Assembly: GCA_012295275.1 (NCBI GenBank)
Contig: CM022669.1
Coordinates: 10,745,949-10,809,948 of the forward strand
From: Chrysomallon squamiferum
Lineage: Eukaryota > Mollusca > Gastropoda > Neomphalida > Peltospiridae
DNA length: 64,000 nucleotides
Direction: 5' to 3'
The translations under genes were made by a program, and so were the position numbers. Shown here piece after piece: positions 38,259 through 55,048 of this stretch (position 1 is the stretch's first letter; every line of letters starts with the position of its first letter). Below the pieces are notes generated by a model, which did no database searches, was not told where the DNA came from, and was given only the letters and a program-made list of their open reading frames with translations.

Positions 38259-38754
38259 TTTGATGTAGTGTAACATGATTTTTTGTTCAAGTTTTAAATC
38301 ATATAGTGTATCTGGTAGACAACTGGATAGACAGCTGTAAGACCAACTAAAGAAAGACTTAAAACAAATAACAGAAAATTAAATAAAATTAAAAACACAC
38401 CGAATTCAGAGTGCTGTTTTATTGTAATTCTTCGTGAATAAAACTTTGAAATGAACATTGAATGTGCTGATGAGTTTAATTTCAATGCAATTATATTTGT
38501 GTTTTTCTCATATATATATATATATATATATGCATCTATGTATGTATGCATGTATGTATGTATGTATGAACGTACGTCAATATATATCTGTCTATATCTT
38601 TGTCTATGTGTCTGTCTGTCCATCAATATAAAAGAATTTAGCATAACTATTATATTTATTATGTAAAGGTACTTAGCGGTATGTTTTAGACAGGTTAAAA
38701 TAATTATCTTTCTTAATCTCCCTATTCTTGATTTTCTCAGCTGAATAATCATTT

Positions 38755-38835
38755 GTCCTGTGCCAGTGCGTTCTTTAACTATGTGCATTGTCTAGTCATA
38801 AATATACAAAACAGAGAATTTTCATACCTAAATAT
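38755..38835 (+). mobile_element. SINE tail fragment
   Basis: TTTGTCCTGTGCCAGTGCG through CAGAGAATTTTCATACC resembles the 3' body of the 39-kb SINE. Confidence 0.45.
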
Positions 38836-39071
38836 ATACATGTATACACACAGATTCATACATATATAAAAATCATACAACCTACCTATTTCCATAACCA
38901 GCTATTACATACATACATAAATACATACATACATATACATACATACATACATATATAATCCATACATACATACATACATATATACATATATACTTACATA
39001 CATACATGCTTACATACATACATGCATAAATGAATATATATATATATATATATAGTTGGTATTGCTGTTCG

Positions 39072-39262
39072 TGTTGATGGCCGAACGGTAACGTCGTCCG
39101 CCTACGTTCGAGTCTCGTCAGCGGCATCTGACGGGGTTGTGAGGTCGTGATTGGACTTTGTCCTCCTGCGCCAGTGCGTTCCCGAATATTGTCTAAGTGC
39201 AGAGTGTATTCAGACGTACCTACTAACAGAGAATATTCAAAATCCTAAACTACATACATACA
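39072..39262 (+). mobile_element. tRNA-derived SINE, most complete copy
   Basis: The head contains an A-box-like TGGCCGAACGG (39078-39088) and a B-box-like GTTCGAGTC (39106-39114), the internal RNA polymerase III promoter of tRNA-derived SINEs. The body reads GTGATTGGACTTTGTCC, then GCCAGTGCGTTCCCGAATATT, with an AGAGAATATTCAAAATCC tail. Other pieces of the same family occur at 17.7, 17.9, 19.2, 31.35 and 38.8 kb, and perhaps 49.85 kb. It does not fold as a full tRNA (A-B spacing is short), so it is a SINE rather than a tRNA gene. Confidence 0.7.
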
Positions 39263-39298
39263 TATATAAATGCATACAATCTACCTACCTACCTATGA

Positions 39299-39480
39299 AG
39301 TTATTATTCCTGTCGCCACACATTTTGACCTACATGGCCGTATATTGGAGGATCATTTTGACATAATCCCAATAGAACAAACGCGCATTCTCGAGTCCAA
39401 AACTGAACCTGACCTTTCCAGACTTGGATGAGAAGCGTTTTGGATTCGCACGTTACAAACCCCAAAACCATCTGGAATAA
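39299..39480 (+). pseudogene. Penelope-like element C-terminal fragment
   Basis: Nucleotide similarity to 33555-33706: GGAGGATCATTTTGACATAA, then CCCAATAGAACAAACGC, ending ACCATCTGGAATAA. This copy keeps an LDEKRFGFARYKPQN-type segment that is partly deleted in the 33.6-kb copy. The 5' part is missing. Confidence 0.6.
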
Positions 39481-40377
39481 ATGCTGAATCGGGCAAATGT
39501 AAAGAAAGAGATCAAATAATTTTAAAATCGAAACTCAAAGTTATTTATTGTCACAGAATACTATTAAAGGACAATATATGTATGTGTGTGTGTGTTCCTA
39601 AGGCCATTGGAAAGGTTTGGCATCGATTTGTTTTCAAGTGATGAACGTCACAGTTGAACTCATCCTGAAATAGGTCTGGCTGTTGAAGGTCTTCACACAC
39701 GTAAGAAGGATGGCTGCAAATTGTACTCAAACAAAACACTCACCCATGGACATCACAATTAGGTCTCCATTTCACAAACCTAAGGCTTTGGCACGATTAG
39801 GCACGAAAATTAGTTTGATATGCACTTTCCAGTTTTTCACGATTCTATGACTCTTCTAACTTGTTCACAGTCAAAAGGCTTTTTACAAGATTAGACATCT
39901 TGTTGGGTTTTACATGCTCTACTCACAATTTCTCTATTAATTAGAAGATAAACATCTTCTCCGTTTTATACTGCTTAAACCATTTAAGCGTGTATAACAG
40001 TTTTCAGATTTTCTGATATTTTTCAGTTGTTATCTACAGAAAATTCTTTGTGATGGCAAATCAGTAACATTTAAGATATCCAGATTAACTGATAATCAAG
40101 GAAAAAGAAAAAAGAAAAAGAAAGAAAAAATCAACAATAAACAATTAATGCGTACAAGTGGTGATATGAAGAAATAGTCTAAATATATATTCTGCGTCCT
40201 TCCAAGTTATATTTTATTTATTTATTTAATCTTAATTAATAAATGAGTATAACAGCAAAAGAGTACACGCCGCCATTTTTGTATTATTCTGACGTCATAG
40301 CGTGCAGGGCAGGACAATTTGCTCTACAATTTCTACTAATCGTAACCAAAAAAAAAAAAATAAAAAAATAATAATAA

Positions 40378-40408
<31 letters not shown>

Positions 40409-40659
40409 AATAAAATAATAATAAAAACATGTAAAAAATAAATTGCAATCAATCCGACACGTACGTGATAACATTACGACTTCAGTTCCGAAAAGATACA
40501 ATGGCGGAATTCAAATCTTTTGTAACGGTATTTTATTTTATTTGTTATTCTTTGTTAGGAGAAATCTAAATATTGTCTCCTTAAGCAACAGAAGAATAAC
40601 TCTGACGTATAAAGAATTTTTATATTAGACTATTTACTCATACCGCCACATACATTTTT
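39481..40659. other. Intergenic region, no gene seen
   Basis: AT-rich DNA with an (AAT)n run at 40370-40425. Short TTTATT motifs at 40208-40225 could serve as minus-strand polyadenylation signals for the beta-lactamase-like gene. A TGACGTCA palindrome near 40290 is noted without assigned function. Confidence 0.4.
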
Positions 40660-44300
<3,641 letters not shown>

Positions 44301-44629
44301 TCTGCAGTAAACAACAGCTCGTTGTGTTTCGCCTACAAGTCCTGTTTGTAGACTGACTGACTGTAGTATCGACAGAGAGACGGAATTAGATTTCTCGATT
44401 TCACGAGGCAGCGGTGCCGCCGAAAGCTGCATAAAAACTGATGAGGTTTTTTTTTTTTTTCTCTTTTCTTCTCCTGTTTCTTCTTGTTAATGTACTTAAC
44501 GATAAGAATGCTTTGTGGTATGTGTTTTTAGCTCCTTTTTTATCACTCTGCGATTACCTACAACTATGTTACTACAGGTAGCGCCATTGCTGTTATTATA
44601 TAACCACTAAAACATACACTGCTATTCCC

Positions 44630-45045
44630 ACTGCCACAGCAACAACAACTAATACTACAATTACTATTTCTTCTATTGCTACTACTACTACTACTACTAC
44701 TACTACTATTTCTTCTATTGCTACTGCTACTACTACTACCACTCTTACTACTTCTGATATTAATGGTACCACTATTGCTAATACTGCAGTTACTACTACT
44801 ATTACAACTACTACTGCTACTACAACTACTACTACAACTACAACTACTGCTATACTACTACCGTTTCTTCCACAGCTGCTACTACAACTAATACTACTAC
44901 TACAACCACTGCTATTCTACTGCTACTACTACTACTACTACTACTATTACTATTACAACTTCTGTTTATCACCTGTGCTGATATTCCTGTTAATACTGCA
45001 ACTGCTACTACTGCTGCAGTTAATAGTGCCGCAACTACTACCCTT
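44630..45045. repeat. Degenerate (ACT)n-rich region upstream of the LACTB-like gene
   Basis: About 400 bp of imperfect ACT/GCT trinucleotides. A poly-Leu frame here is a repeat translation. Confidence 0.85.
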
Positions 45046-45591
45046 CTCTTGCTAGTTTTTTGTAGTATGTATTACCTTTACAGTTTTGAGTAAGCGTGGT
45101 GATTGTTTGATATATGTATGCGTGCAACGTACGCACTGTGATTGTTTTTTTTTTTATGTTTATGGACCTGTGTGTATTTCTATGAGAAGAAGTGTATGTT
45201 CTTGGTACAGCGTTAACGTGAGATATGACAGGTTCCACCTAATCCCCTGGCTTATGTTGCAAAACCCGCGATATTTTCTTGTTTATAGAAAAGTGCATAA
45301 AACGCGACTACTGCCGTTAAGCAGCAACATGTGTAGTTTATCAGGTATCATCTAATCAGTCCGAAACGTCATTTGGAAATCAGTTTATGTTCCTGTTAAT
45401 TTCTAAATACATTTACAATGCAATCATTAGAATACATAGATATATAACTTACCTTTAAGAAAAACGCGGACAGAAATTTTCCCGTAATTCTCTGAACGTG
45501 TGGAAAAGATGATTTTTTTTTTTGCAAACGTCACTTAATTGTTAGTGACGTCATGTCATTGTGGTCTTTAATTATATTATATATGAGCGTC

Positions 45592-45593
<2 letters not shown>

Positions 45594-45662
<69 letters not shown>

Positions 45663-45700
45663 ACACACAAGCACGCACGCACGCTCGCACACACACACAT
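45594..45700. repeat. (TC)n then (CACG/CA)n microsatellite
   Basis: TC run 45594-45658 followed by CA/CGCA repeats. Confidence 0.95.
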
Positions 45701-45801
45701 TATAACCAAACAGATACAATTTGTTTTTAATCAAAATTATTATCAAAGCCAATAAGATGTCATATCAAAGATTTCATTCACAAAACAAACCATTGTAATT
45801 T

Positions 45802-46105
45802 TTATTTATTTTTTATTTCGTTTCTGACTTCATCTATCCAGTATCCTATTAACGTTACAAGAAACCTTACGGAAATAGGTCCATAATTCAGCACAACAGA
45901 ATGGAATTCTCTGATATCAAAATGAGAGCCTGCGAATGAATGAATGACCACTTACTGAATAATATAAATAAAATAAAATAAAATAAAATAAATAAATAAG
46001 TAAATTAGTATTATAAATAAATAAATAACAAAACAAACAAACAAACAGAGAAACAAACAAACCCAGTTCTTCCTCTGCCTTCGCTCTCAGTTCCTTGAAT
46101 GCTAT
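45802..46105 (-). pseudogene. Diverged DUF885 fragment E: end of exon 16 plus complete exon 17
   Basis: Exon 17 equivalent at 45929-45802 (128 nt, as in gene C) encodes SHFDIREFHSVVLNYGP and ends WIDEVRNEIKNK and stop, with acceptor GCAG. Upstream, 46105-46063 encodes FKELRAKAEEELG up to a GTTTGT donor, equivalent to the end of exon 16. The rest of exon 16 is replaced by unrelated sequence containing a repeated CCGAAAA(T/C)(G/T)(G/C)CCGAATC motif. Protein divergence from genes B and C is much larger than between B and C. It thus derives from an older paralog and is not a gene by itself. Confidence 0.75.
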
Positions 46106-46506
46106 CAGTAAAACCGAAAATGGCCGAATCAAACCGAAAACTGCCGAATCCAACAGAAACGACTATTATTGCACAGCCTTATATTTATTTATAATATATA
46201 ATTATGAGTGTATATACACATAGAGACAAACACACACACACACATACATACGTATATATTGTACATTTATTTATCTGAATTTTGCTTGTCGAATGACAGC
46301 TGTTCAGCAAATGTAACTATCCAAAATTCTTAAATGTGTAAATCTTGTAATTATTATAGAAGGAGAAACTCACTGACTGTCATGTTGTTTACCTGTCTGT
46401 CTGTTTGTCTGTCTCTATATCTTCGTGTGTTCCTCCCTACTCTCTAATTTCTACATCTCTCTACCTGTTTGTCAGTCTAACATCAGACCACGATATTTTG
46501 TTTCAG

Positions 46507-46639
46507 TTATTCGACTTTAAATCCATTAAACCACCCAGACAACCTACGTAGCCCAGAAGTTCTTTTATACAACATGCCGACTAAAACAGAAACAGATTTA
46601 TGTAATTTTGTACAATGGCTTAAAGCTGTCCCTGTTCAG
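46507..46639 (+). pseudogene. Isolated DUF885 exon 4 on the plus strand (fragment F)
   Basis: Between a TTTCAG acceptor and a GTTACA donor, 133 nt encode YSTLNPLNHPDNLRSPEVLL followed by NMPTKTETDLC and AVPVQ. This aligns with exon 4 of gene B (YGPLNPLTDSDSIRGPDLL, NMPTST.., KIPVQ), with one extra codon and the same phase. No exon 3 or exon 5 equivalent is visible on either side. It is either a stranded exon of a broken paralog or part of a gene whose other exons are unrecognisable. It lies 400 bp from fragment E in the opposite orientation. Confidence 0.7.
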
Positions 46640-46860
46640 GTTACATTTTAAATACGATTAAATATCATAAATGAATGTTAACTGCAATGATAATTAACCT
46701 CAGTTGGAGAAAACAGCCATACTAATTATATTTTGTCTTTTCATTTCTGGAATTCTTTTCTTCAGTGGACTTTCTGAATTAGTAACCACCTCACAATCTG
46801 ACAGCAAAATCACTGATATTCTAAGATGTCAAAGAAGCAGAGCTACAGAAAAAGAGAACA

Positions 46861-48700
<1,840 letters not shown>

Positions 48701-48705
48701 CAAAA

Positions 48706-48905
48706 ACACCGTCATTATTATTAATTAAAACATAAGATCTGTATAATTTATTATGCCACAAAAAAATACATACAACCAGAGGCGGGTCTAGTTTGAAAAT
48801 GAAGCTTAAAATCGAAAAATACCGTCATTATCATTAATGAAACCATAAGATCTGTGTAACTTTGCCAAAAAAAGTACATACAAAAGGCGGGTCTAGTTTG
48901 AAACT
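48706..48905. repeat. Two-copy direct repeat (~100 bp)
   Basis: ACCGTCATTATTATTAATTA...GGCGGGTCTAGTTTGAAAA (about 48709-48800) recurs as ACCGTCATTATCATTAATGA...GGCGGGTCTAGTTTGAAAC (about 48822-48905). The second copy abuts the candidate exon at 48921. Confidence 0.7.
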
Positions 48906-48920
48906 AATGACGTTTTTCAG

Positions 48921-49072
48921 GGTCCAAATCCAGGGGGCCGACTTTGTACAAAATTTTTACAAACATTTATGGTAATTTGTCATGGAACAAGCCTTTTGAA
49001 GAAGAAAACAGTACTCTCATGACAGTTCAACCTTCAAGGCCCAAAATTATAGGTCCTCTACTGCATATAACT
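48921..49072 (+). other. Candidate orphan exon, function unknown
   Basis: 152 nt flanked by TTTTTCAG and a GTAAGT donor, with one frame open throughout. It encodes SKSRGPTLYKIFTNIYGNL, WNKPFEEENSTLMTVQ and PSRPKIIGPLLHIT. Splice sites are good, but I recognise no family and no partner exon. It may belong to a mobile element or be chance. Confidence 0.25.
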
Positions 49073-49384
49073 GTAAGTGAATTATGTAACTTTATTTACC
49101 ATGTACGTGTTTTCGTTAACTATCTGTCCATGTACGCAGTATTGTATATCTTAATTCAGAATACATGAAAAAAAAAAAAAAAAAATGTATCTCATTATAA
49201 ATACTGATTACAAAAATAAATATGATACCCATAATCTATAAATATATACGGTTTATTAGGCTCAGTTTTAATTTAAAGAGATTTATGTTTATGTATATAT
49301 GTAAAAGAGACAGATCTTATTGCATTATTCGGTATAAAAATATGTTTTCTAAAAAATGGCATGAAAGATATACGCTATAAAAAT

Positions 49385-49437
49385 GTATATGTATGTACGT
49401 ACATGTATGTATGTATGTATGTATGTATGTATGTTTG

Positions 49438-49469
<32 letters not shown>

Positions 49470-49780
49470 TGTTTGTATATGTATGTATGTATGTATATGT
49501 TATCTGTATATGTGTATGAAACATTTCATAGGCACTAAATAAGAAAAATCGTAGGAATAAATCAGGAATCAGGAATAAATCCGTTTTTTAATGCACTAGT
49601 TTTTATTAATTAATTTTATCCATTACATGTACGTACGTATGCATGTATGTATGTATGTATGTATATATGTATATGTTTATATGTGTGTGTATGTATGTAT
49701 GCATGTACGTACGTACGCATGTATGTATGTATATGTTTATGTATGTGTGTGTGTATGAATGCATGTATGTATGTACTAAG
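49385..49780. repeat. (TATG)n microsatellites
   Basis: Two TATG/TGTA-rich clusters (49385-49500 and 49628-49775). Downstream, GGAAACACTCTGGCAC (49837-49858) faintly resembles the SINE body. Confidence 0.9.
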
Positions 49781-50142
49781 AAATGAATATTCTGTTGTCT
49801 TTCATTCAGTATCTGACTTAGAGTACACAGACAGTATTAAGGAAACACTCTGGCACAGGACGACGGAGATAAACGTTTATGTGAGAATATTATTAGTGTG
49901 AAATACCTAATATGTTGTATCACTGAGAACAGTTGTAGGATAAAGCTGGGTAAAAAGGCCATCTCGCCCCTTTAAAGAAAATATTAAGTATTTCATACAA
50001 CATTTAACAAGTTTGCACCATTTTGAGAAATAAGTAATAATTTATGCATAGAGGAATAGAATTTGTGTATTTTTGATATTAAAACCGTATAATAAAACAC
50101 TCATGTTTATTAAAGAATAATATACTGTAATGTTGTAATCAG

Positions 50143-50245
50143 TTTTGATTAGGTGGTTTTAAATTTGTTTAAATGACAGGATTAGACAGTTTGTGATGAT
50201 AACACGGTATATATTTTACCAAATTTAATAATTATAATAATAATA
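50143..50245. repeat. Direct repeat, partner at 51473-51575
   Basis: GATTAGGTGGTTTTAAATTTG...GATAACACGGTATATATTTTACC recurs downstream of RIIAD1-like exon 1 with a few changes. The two copies bracket exon 1. Confidence 0.75.
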
Positions 50246-51111
50246 ATGAATAATATAATAAGTATTAGTTCATAAAAAAAAAAAAAAAAAATAAATAAAT
50301 AAATAAATAAATAAAAAATTTAAAAATATCTATAATCTATAACGACATTTTTATGTAAATTATGTTCACATTCTGTCATAAATGAAAACAAGTTATCAAA
50401 AATAAAATATTCTCAGAATTTGTCAAAAACAGGAAATTAAATAAAATACTTACATGTGTTAGAGATGAATCTTCGGGGTGTAGGAGGATATACCTGTGAC
50501 GTCAGTCAAAGTTCACGATGTACCTTTGTTTCAGTACACATACATTTTTTTGCTACACGATCAGGGGGCCTTTTACCCCAGCGGAGCCTTTTACCCAACT
50601 CTACCCTATTATGCAACAGTAAGTTTCACACTGTAGAAAATTATTATTGTAACTTTCGTATGTTACCTTGAAGTATTATGAAATATTGCTTCAAAATTGT
50701 ATTCTCATTATTAGTAGTAGTAGTATATACATATAGGATCACACACACACACGCACGCACACACACACACACACACACACACATACATACATACATAATA
50801 TATAGTATACAAGTAAATGAAATATATAGTACATACTTTCCTATCTCCAACAAAGTCTTAATGAAAGGATTTGGTTGCTAACCGAAATTGTATTTATTTA
50901 TTTATTTATTTATTTATATTTGTTGTTGAAACTGTTAATGTTGTCGTTGTTTGCTGACCCTGTTGTTACATATCGTATTCTCGTACGAAAAAACATGTTG
51001 TAACACAGAAAAAATGATTTGGTTTCACACAAACACCCCATGCAATATCGTTATGGTAACATCTAAATATAGATTTGCAAAGGGAAGTAACATTCAGAAA
51101 TCAGTTTCAAA

Positions 51112-54100
51112 ATGGCAGAAAGACCAGAACATGATCCTCCTTCAGGAATGGAACCTTATGACATAGGTGACACAGGGGAACTGGGTGCACTAAGTGACGC
51201 TCAACAACAGAAACTTAACAAGTTCAAGGTATACATATATCCGATTGATGATAAAAGAAATTATTGTATTATACTACCGTATAATGTATTTTCGTGATGC
51301 TCCACCTTTCCGTTTTCGTTTTATACCTGTTTGTATATATTTAGGTTTGTTTTATTTGGGTTTTTGTTGGCTTTTTAAATTTGAATATATAACCAAATAT
51401 ATATATATAGTAAATCATTTTAATAATACATAGACATATGTTTAGTAATTTACAAGAAATTTCTTTAATTAATTTTGATTAGATGGTTTTAAATTTGTTT
51501 AAATGACCGGATTAGACAGTTGTGATCATAACACGGTATATATTATTACCAAATTTTAATAATAATAATAATAATAATGTACAAAGTATTAGTGTTGTTG
51601 GTTTTTTAAGAAAAACGGTAATGGTTAAATTGAAATTGAAGTAGTTATAATAACAGTTGTATATAAATTATGTTCATATACATACTGCAGACAGAGGAGA
51701 GGGTAGGGTGACTTGTATAAACCATAATTAGTTTCAACAATTTGGTGATTTGTGATTAATTTAATTAATATACATCTAAAAGATAAGAGGGATGTGATTA
51801 ACTCATAGATTTATTTTTAAAATGTTCTGACATTTATATAAAACCATTTGGTTTAGACATTCAGAATGCATGAATATTAACTTGAAGATTTTCCAAAGTT
51901 AAATAAAACAATTATAACATAATGGGATCTGTATATGTGTATAAAGTATAATTCACAGAATAAAATACAAAACTTAATAAGGTAATTTAAATAAGAAAGA
52001 AAATTGTCATTGTCACTTATTTCCCTGTTTAAAAATTTCTTAATACAAACAAGAATGCAAAACAAAATTCACAGAATAAAATTTAAAACTTAATAACTTA
52101 ATTTAAATAAGAAAAAATAAAAAATGTTATTATCATTTATTTCCCTGTTTAAAAATTTCCAGATTCAGACAAGAATGCAAAATGAAATTTATCTGCGAGA
52201 TCATCCAGAAGTAGAATGCCTGCTTGCAAGTTTCCTCAGGTGTGTGTTTCACTTTTTAATCACATCTGTGATCTTTAACATCCTAGCCATTATTAGAAAA
52301 CAGTGATAGGTCTCAGGATCAACACTGCACTGTTCATCTTACAGATAGAGCCTCATGATTGATTATTCTAAGACAAAGATATGTGTTTTCCTGCTTAAGG
52401 GAATGCTAAATTTGATTCCATTCTCCTAAATGATGATCACTCTCTCATTTTCTCATTTAGTATCCATATATATTTTGTTGTAAGATTCAAAATATGCTGT
52501 TCAATTATTTCTTCATGTATTCACTTCATGAAAAAATTGCAATTTGTAATTTAAATTAAGGCATGTAACTGATATCTTGTAATGAATATTTATCTTCTTT
52601 TTTTTTAATCTTTTTTTTTTTTTTTTTTAGAATATGCAATATCTTTAAATAAAATTAAAATCATTTAGTGTGTATGTATGTGTGTATGTGTTATTTATAC
52701 TGTTTCATATATTCAGTATCAGTGCAGTTATTCATATCCACTGAAATAGTTCACTTAAATGTTAAATTATGCCCCAGGTTTTATTTCTATTTGATAATAA
52801 TTTTCTAAATATTGTTTCATCTTTCAGTGATGTTCTGATTAAAAGACCAGACAATATCAGAGAATTTGCATCTGGTAACATTTTATTTATTTATTTATAT
52901 ATTTATTTATTTATTTCTTTGTTTGAATTATTTTATAACTTTAAATTTATGCACTTTTACAGAAATTACTGATATTTACGTAATTTACTTGCCAAATGCT
53001 AATATATGAAAAAGAAATTTTTTAAGGTGTTAAAGTTTCAATGTGCTTATTAAGTTCTTAATTGTTTTGATGTTAAGAATATTTCTAAATGTTCATGGCA
53101 CAGTAAAAAAAGAATAGTATATCTAGTATTATTAAGATTTATAAACACAACACAAATCCCTGGTTATCATTTTAACAACCAGCTTAATTTTTATAGTGTG
53201 GCAGTCTATAAAAACACAGCTCGTATTTTGACTAAATTGCTTTCAAATTAACTAATTTTAATTAATATTTCCAATTATTGTTTCAAAAAGAAACTTCATG
53301 AACAAAAAAACAAATAATACCTATAAATTTAATTGAAATGATTTCTTTTATTATAATAATTAATTTATAAAACCTTTGTTAATTATTGTAATATTTAAGT
53401 ATGAACTGTTTTATAATGTTGCTGTTCATGTAAAAAAAATACATACTTGGAGTTATTTCTGTTGTTTACTTTTTATTTACTTTTTAAATTTTTTGTTTAC
53501 TTTAAATGTTAAGTTTCAAAATAGTAATCTAATATGATTTTAACCAGTCAGTATAATTCATTTTCAAACTAAATATTATATGAGCAGTGATATCATATCA
53601 GGTATGTTTTGGGGTTACATATATCATCATATGGTTAAATATTGTTGTGCATAAATAGGTCTGTTTGTGTTCACATCTATATTGTGGTCATGTTGTTTTC
53701 AGAATTTTTAATTTGAAAAGTAATTAACAGGTACTCATTTTATATGGCGATTTGCTTTTATATTTTGATTACTATTATTTAAAATACTATTTCATAACTA
53801 GCTAAAAGTGGTACAAGTAATAACAGTACAAGAAAATACGGCATAAATTAATAAACAGTCCTCAGATAGTTTGAGAAAATCTGTTCCAAGTAAAAGGGTG
53901 ATATATTTAACATGATTAAGGATAATATTCAGAATTTCTTGCTGTCAAAAATATCTATCACAAAATAACCTAATTATGTTTAAGAACTGTGGAACAATCT
54001 CTGAAATTTGCTTAGTGTGTCAGTATTTGTGTGGGTGTGGGTGTGTGTGTGTTTGTATGAGTATATGTGTGTGTGTCTATATGCACATACTTTTATTTTA

Positions 54101-54219
54101 TTTTATTTTATTTTTTTGTAGATTTCTTCACCAATCCAGGGCTTCCTGCCACAGTTCAGAAACAGCTGGAAGTAAGACAAGACAAGATTAAACAAAATAA
54201 AATATTAAAAACTCTCTGA
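51112..54219 (+). CDS. RIIAD1: RIIa-domain protein, RIIAD1-like (4 exons, 112 aa)
   Basis: Exons 51112-51228, 52163-52239, 52828-52874 and 54122-54219, all GT-AG and in phase. The protein starts MAERPEHDPPSGMEPYDIGD, then reads LSDAQQQKLNKFKIQTR, YLRDHPEVECLLASFL, KRPDNIREFA and DFFTNPGLPATVQKQLE. The LS.AQ..KL..FKIQTR...YLR.H.EVE segment and the KRPDNI.EFA.D.FT continuation are the signature of RIIAD1 proteins. These carry a short dimerisation/docking domain like that of the protein kinase A regulatory subunit, which binds amphipathic helices in anchoring proteins. Vertebrate RIIAD1 is of similar length. A role in cilia or sperm scaffolds is plausible for RIIa-domain proteins but is not shown by the sequence. 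The ATG at 51112 is the first in frame and lies in a favourable AAAATGG context. Confidence 0.9.
51951..52187. repeat. Tandem duplication containing the start of RIIAD1-like exon 2
   Basis: The block at 51951-52066 recurs at 52067-52187. Both contain TTCCCTGTTTAAAAATTTC, followed in the second copy by CAG and the exon (ATTCAGACAAGAATGCAAAA). In the first copy the acceptor is destroyed (TTAATACAAACAAGAATGC), so the extra half-exon should not be spliced. Confidence 0.75.
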
Positions 54220-55048
54220 AACATTATACCACCAACAAGTATTATCTCTCCTGTTCTTTGCATATTTATGTACGGTAATGTATATATGTACTTTGTGTTG
54301 ATGTGTTATATTTACCTTAATTTTTAAAACACTATAAATATTTCTTTTGATGTTTGAAATTTATGAAAATATGGAAATAAAAATGATACATATAATGTAC
54401 ATACTGAAAAAAATTATTTATAAGTACAGTTTAAACTTGTTTATGTCTTAAAGAACCAATTTAATATTTATTAATCGACATACATTATTTGAAGTGACAA
54501 ATCTATTATTTTACAAAAATATTTCTGTTCCTGAATTCATAAATGGTCCAAGAATATTATTTATTTTTCATTCAAATCTACCTTAACTATAATTAATTAA
54601 ATAAATATAATGATTTATCATCTTTGCTATATGCAGTACAAGAAATAAAATTTCCTCAGCATTGCTTAAAAAATAGAGGTTTAATTTTGCTCTTTAAGTC
54701 TGTTTATTTTTTAAAAACATATTAAAGTACATAACCAAATAATTTTAAATTGTTACGGATATTATTTTGGTACATCTTAATAAATAGGTGAATAAACCTG
54801 CAGACAGCTTTATGTTGTTTCTTTGTATTTGTTCAACATTCAAAAGATACACATTTGTAAATGTTTATGATATACGAAAAGTATAGACATGAGAAATAAA
54901 AAACTGTTGAAAGCTGTTGTCATTTATGCAAAAGCACAGATATACAAAACAATGGAATGTAATTTTGTTTTTCGTATTTCATGCTTACAGCTGATCTATA
55001 ATGTATTTTAATTAATATTTATAATTGTTTCCATTTAGGTCTGTAAAA

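Larger units (their letters stand above)
35786..38450 (+). pseudogene. Inverted 3' fragment of a DUF885 gene (copy D), exons 14-17, frameshifted
   Basis: Plus-strand copy of the gene 3' end. Exon 14 at 35868-35932 encodes GWGLYAEYLGEEMGVYKYDY; exon 15 is at 37167-37237; exon 16 at 37897-38066 encodes RAVDYMLNYTSFSRDF through AYKIG. Only the last third of exon 17 remains (about 38312-38352, VDNWIDSCKTN and stop). The 3' UTR with its AATAAA (38437) follows. Exon 15 is 71 nt rather than 72: GATGGGTCG has become GATGGTCG, shifting the frame to a TAG before the exon ends. Exons 14, 16 and 17 and the 3' UTR match gene B most closely, but exon 15 (ACRLVVDTGIHYSR) matches gene C. No exons upstream of 14 exist, so it is not functional. 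Confidence 0.85.

Noticed and set aside
39072-39130. tRNA gene
   Set aside because: A- and B-box-like motifs are present, but the spacing is too short and no cloverleaf closes; partial copies elsewhere show it is a SINE.
44301-44432. Upstream in-frame ATG (44432) as start of the LACTB-like protein
   Set aside because: It would bury the clear signal peptide 44 residues inside the protein; the ATG at 44300 places it at the N-terminus.
45802-46639. A functional fourth DUF885 gene
   Set aside because: Only parts of exons 16-17 and exon 4 are present, on opposite strands, with the rest missing.
46704-46860. Hydrophobic frame EKTAILIIFCLFISGILFFS resembling a signal peptide after fragment F
   Set aside because: It has no ATG at its start, no matching splice signals, and runs straight into a GA repeat; it matches no DUF885 exon.
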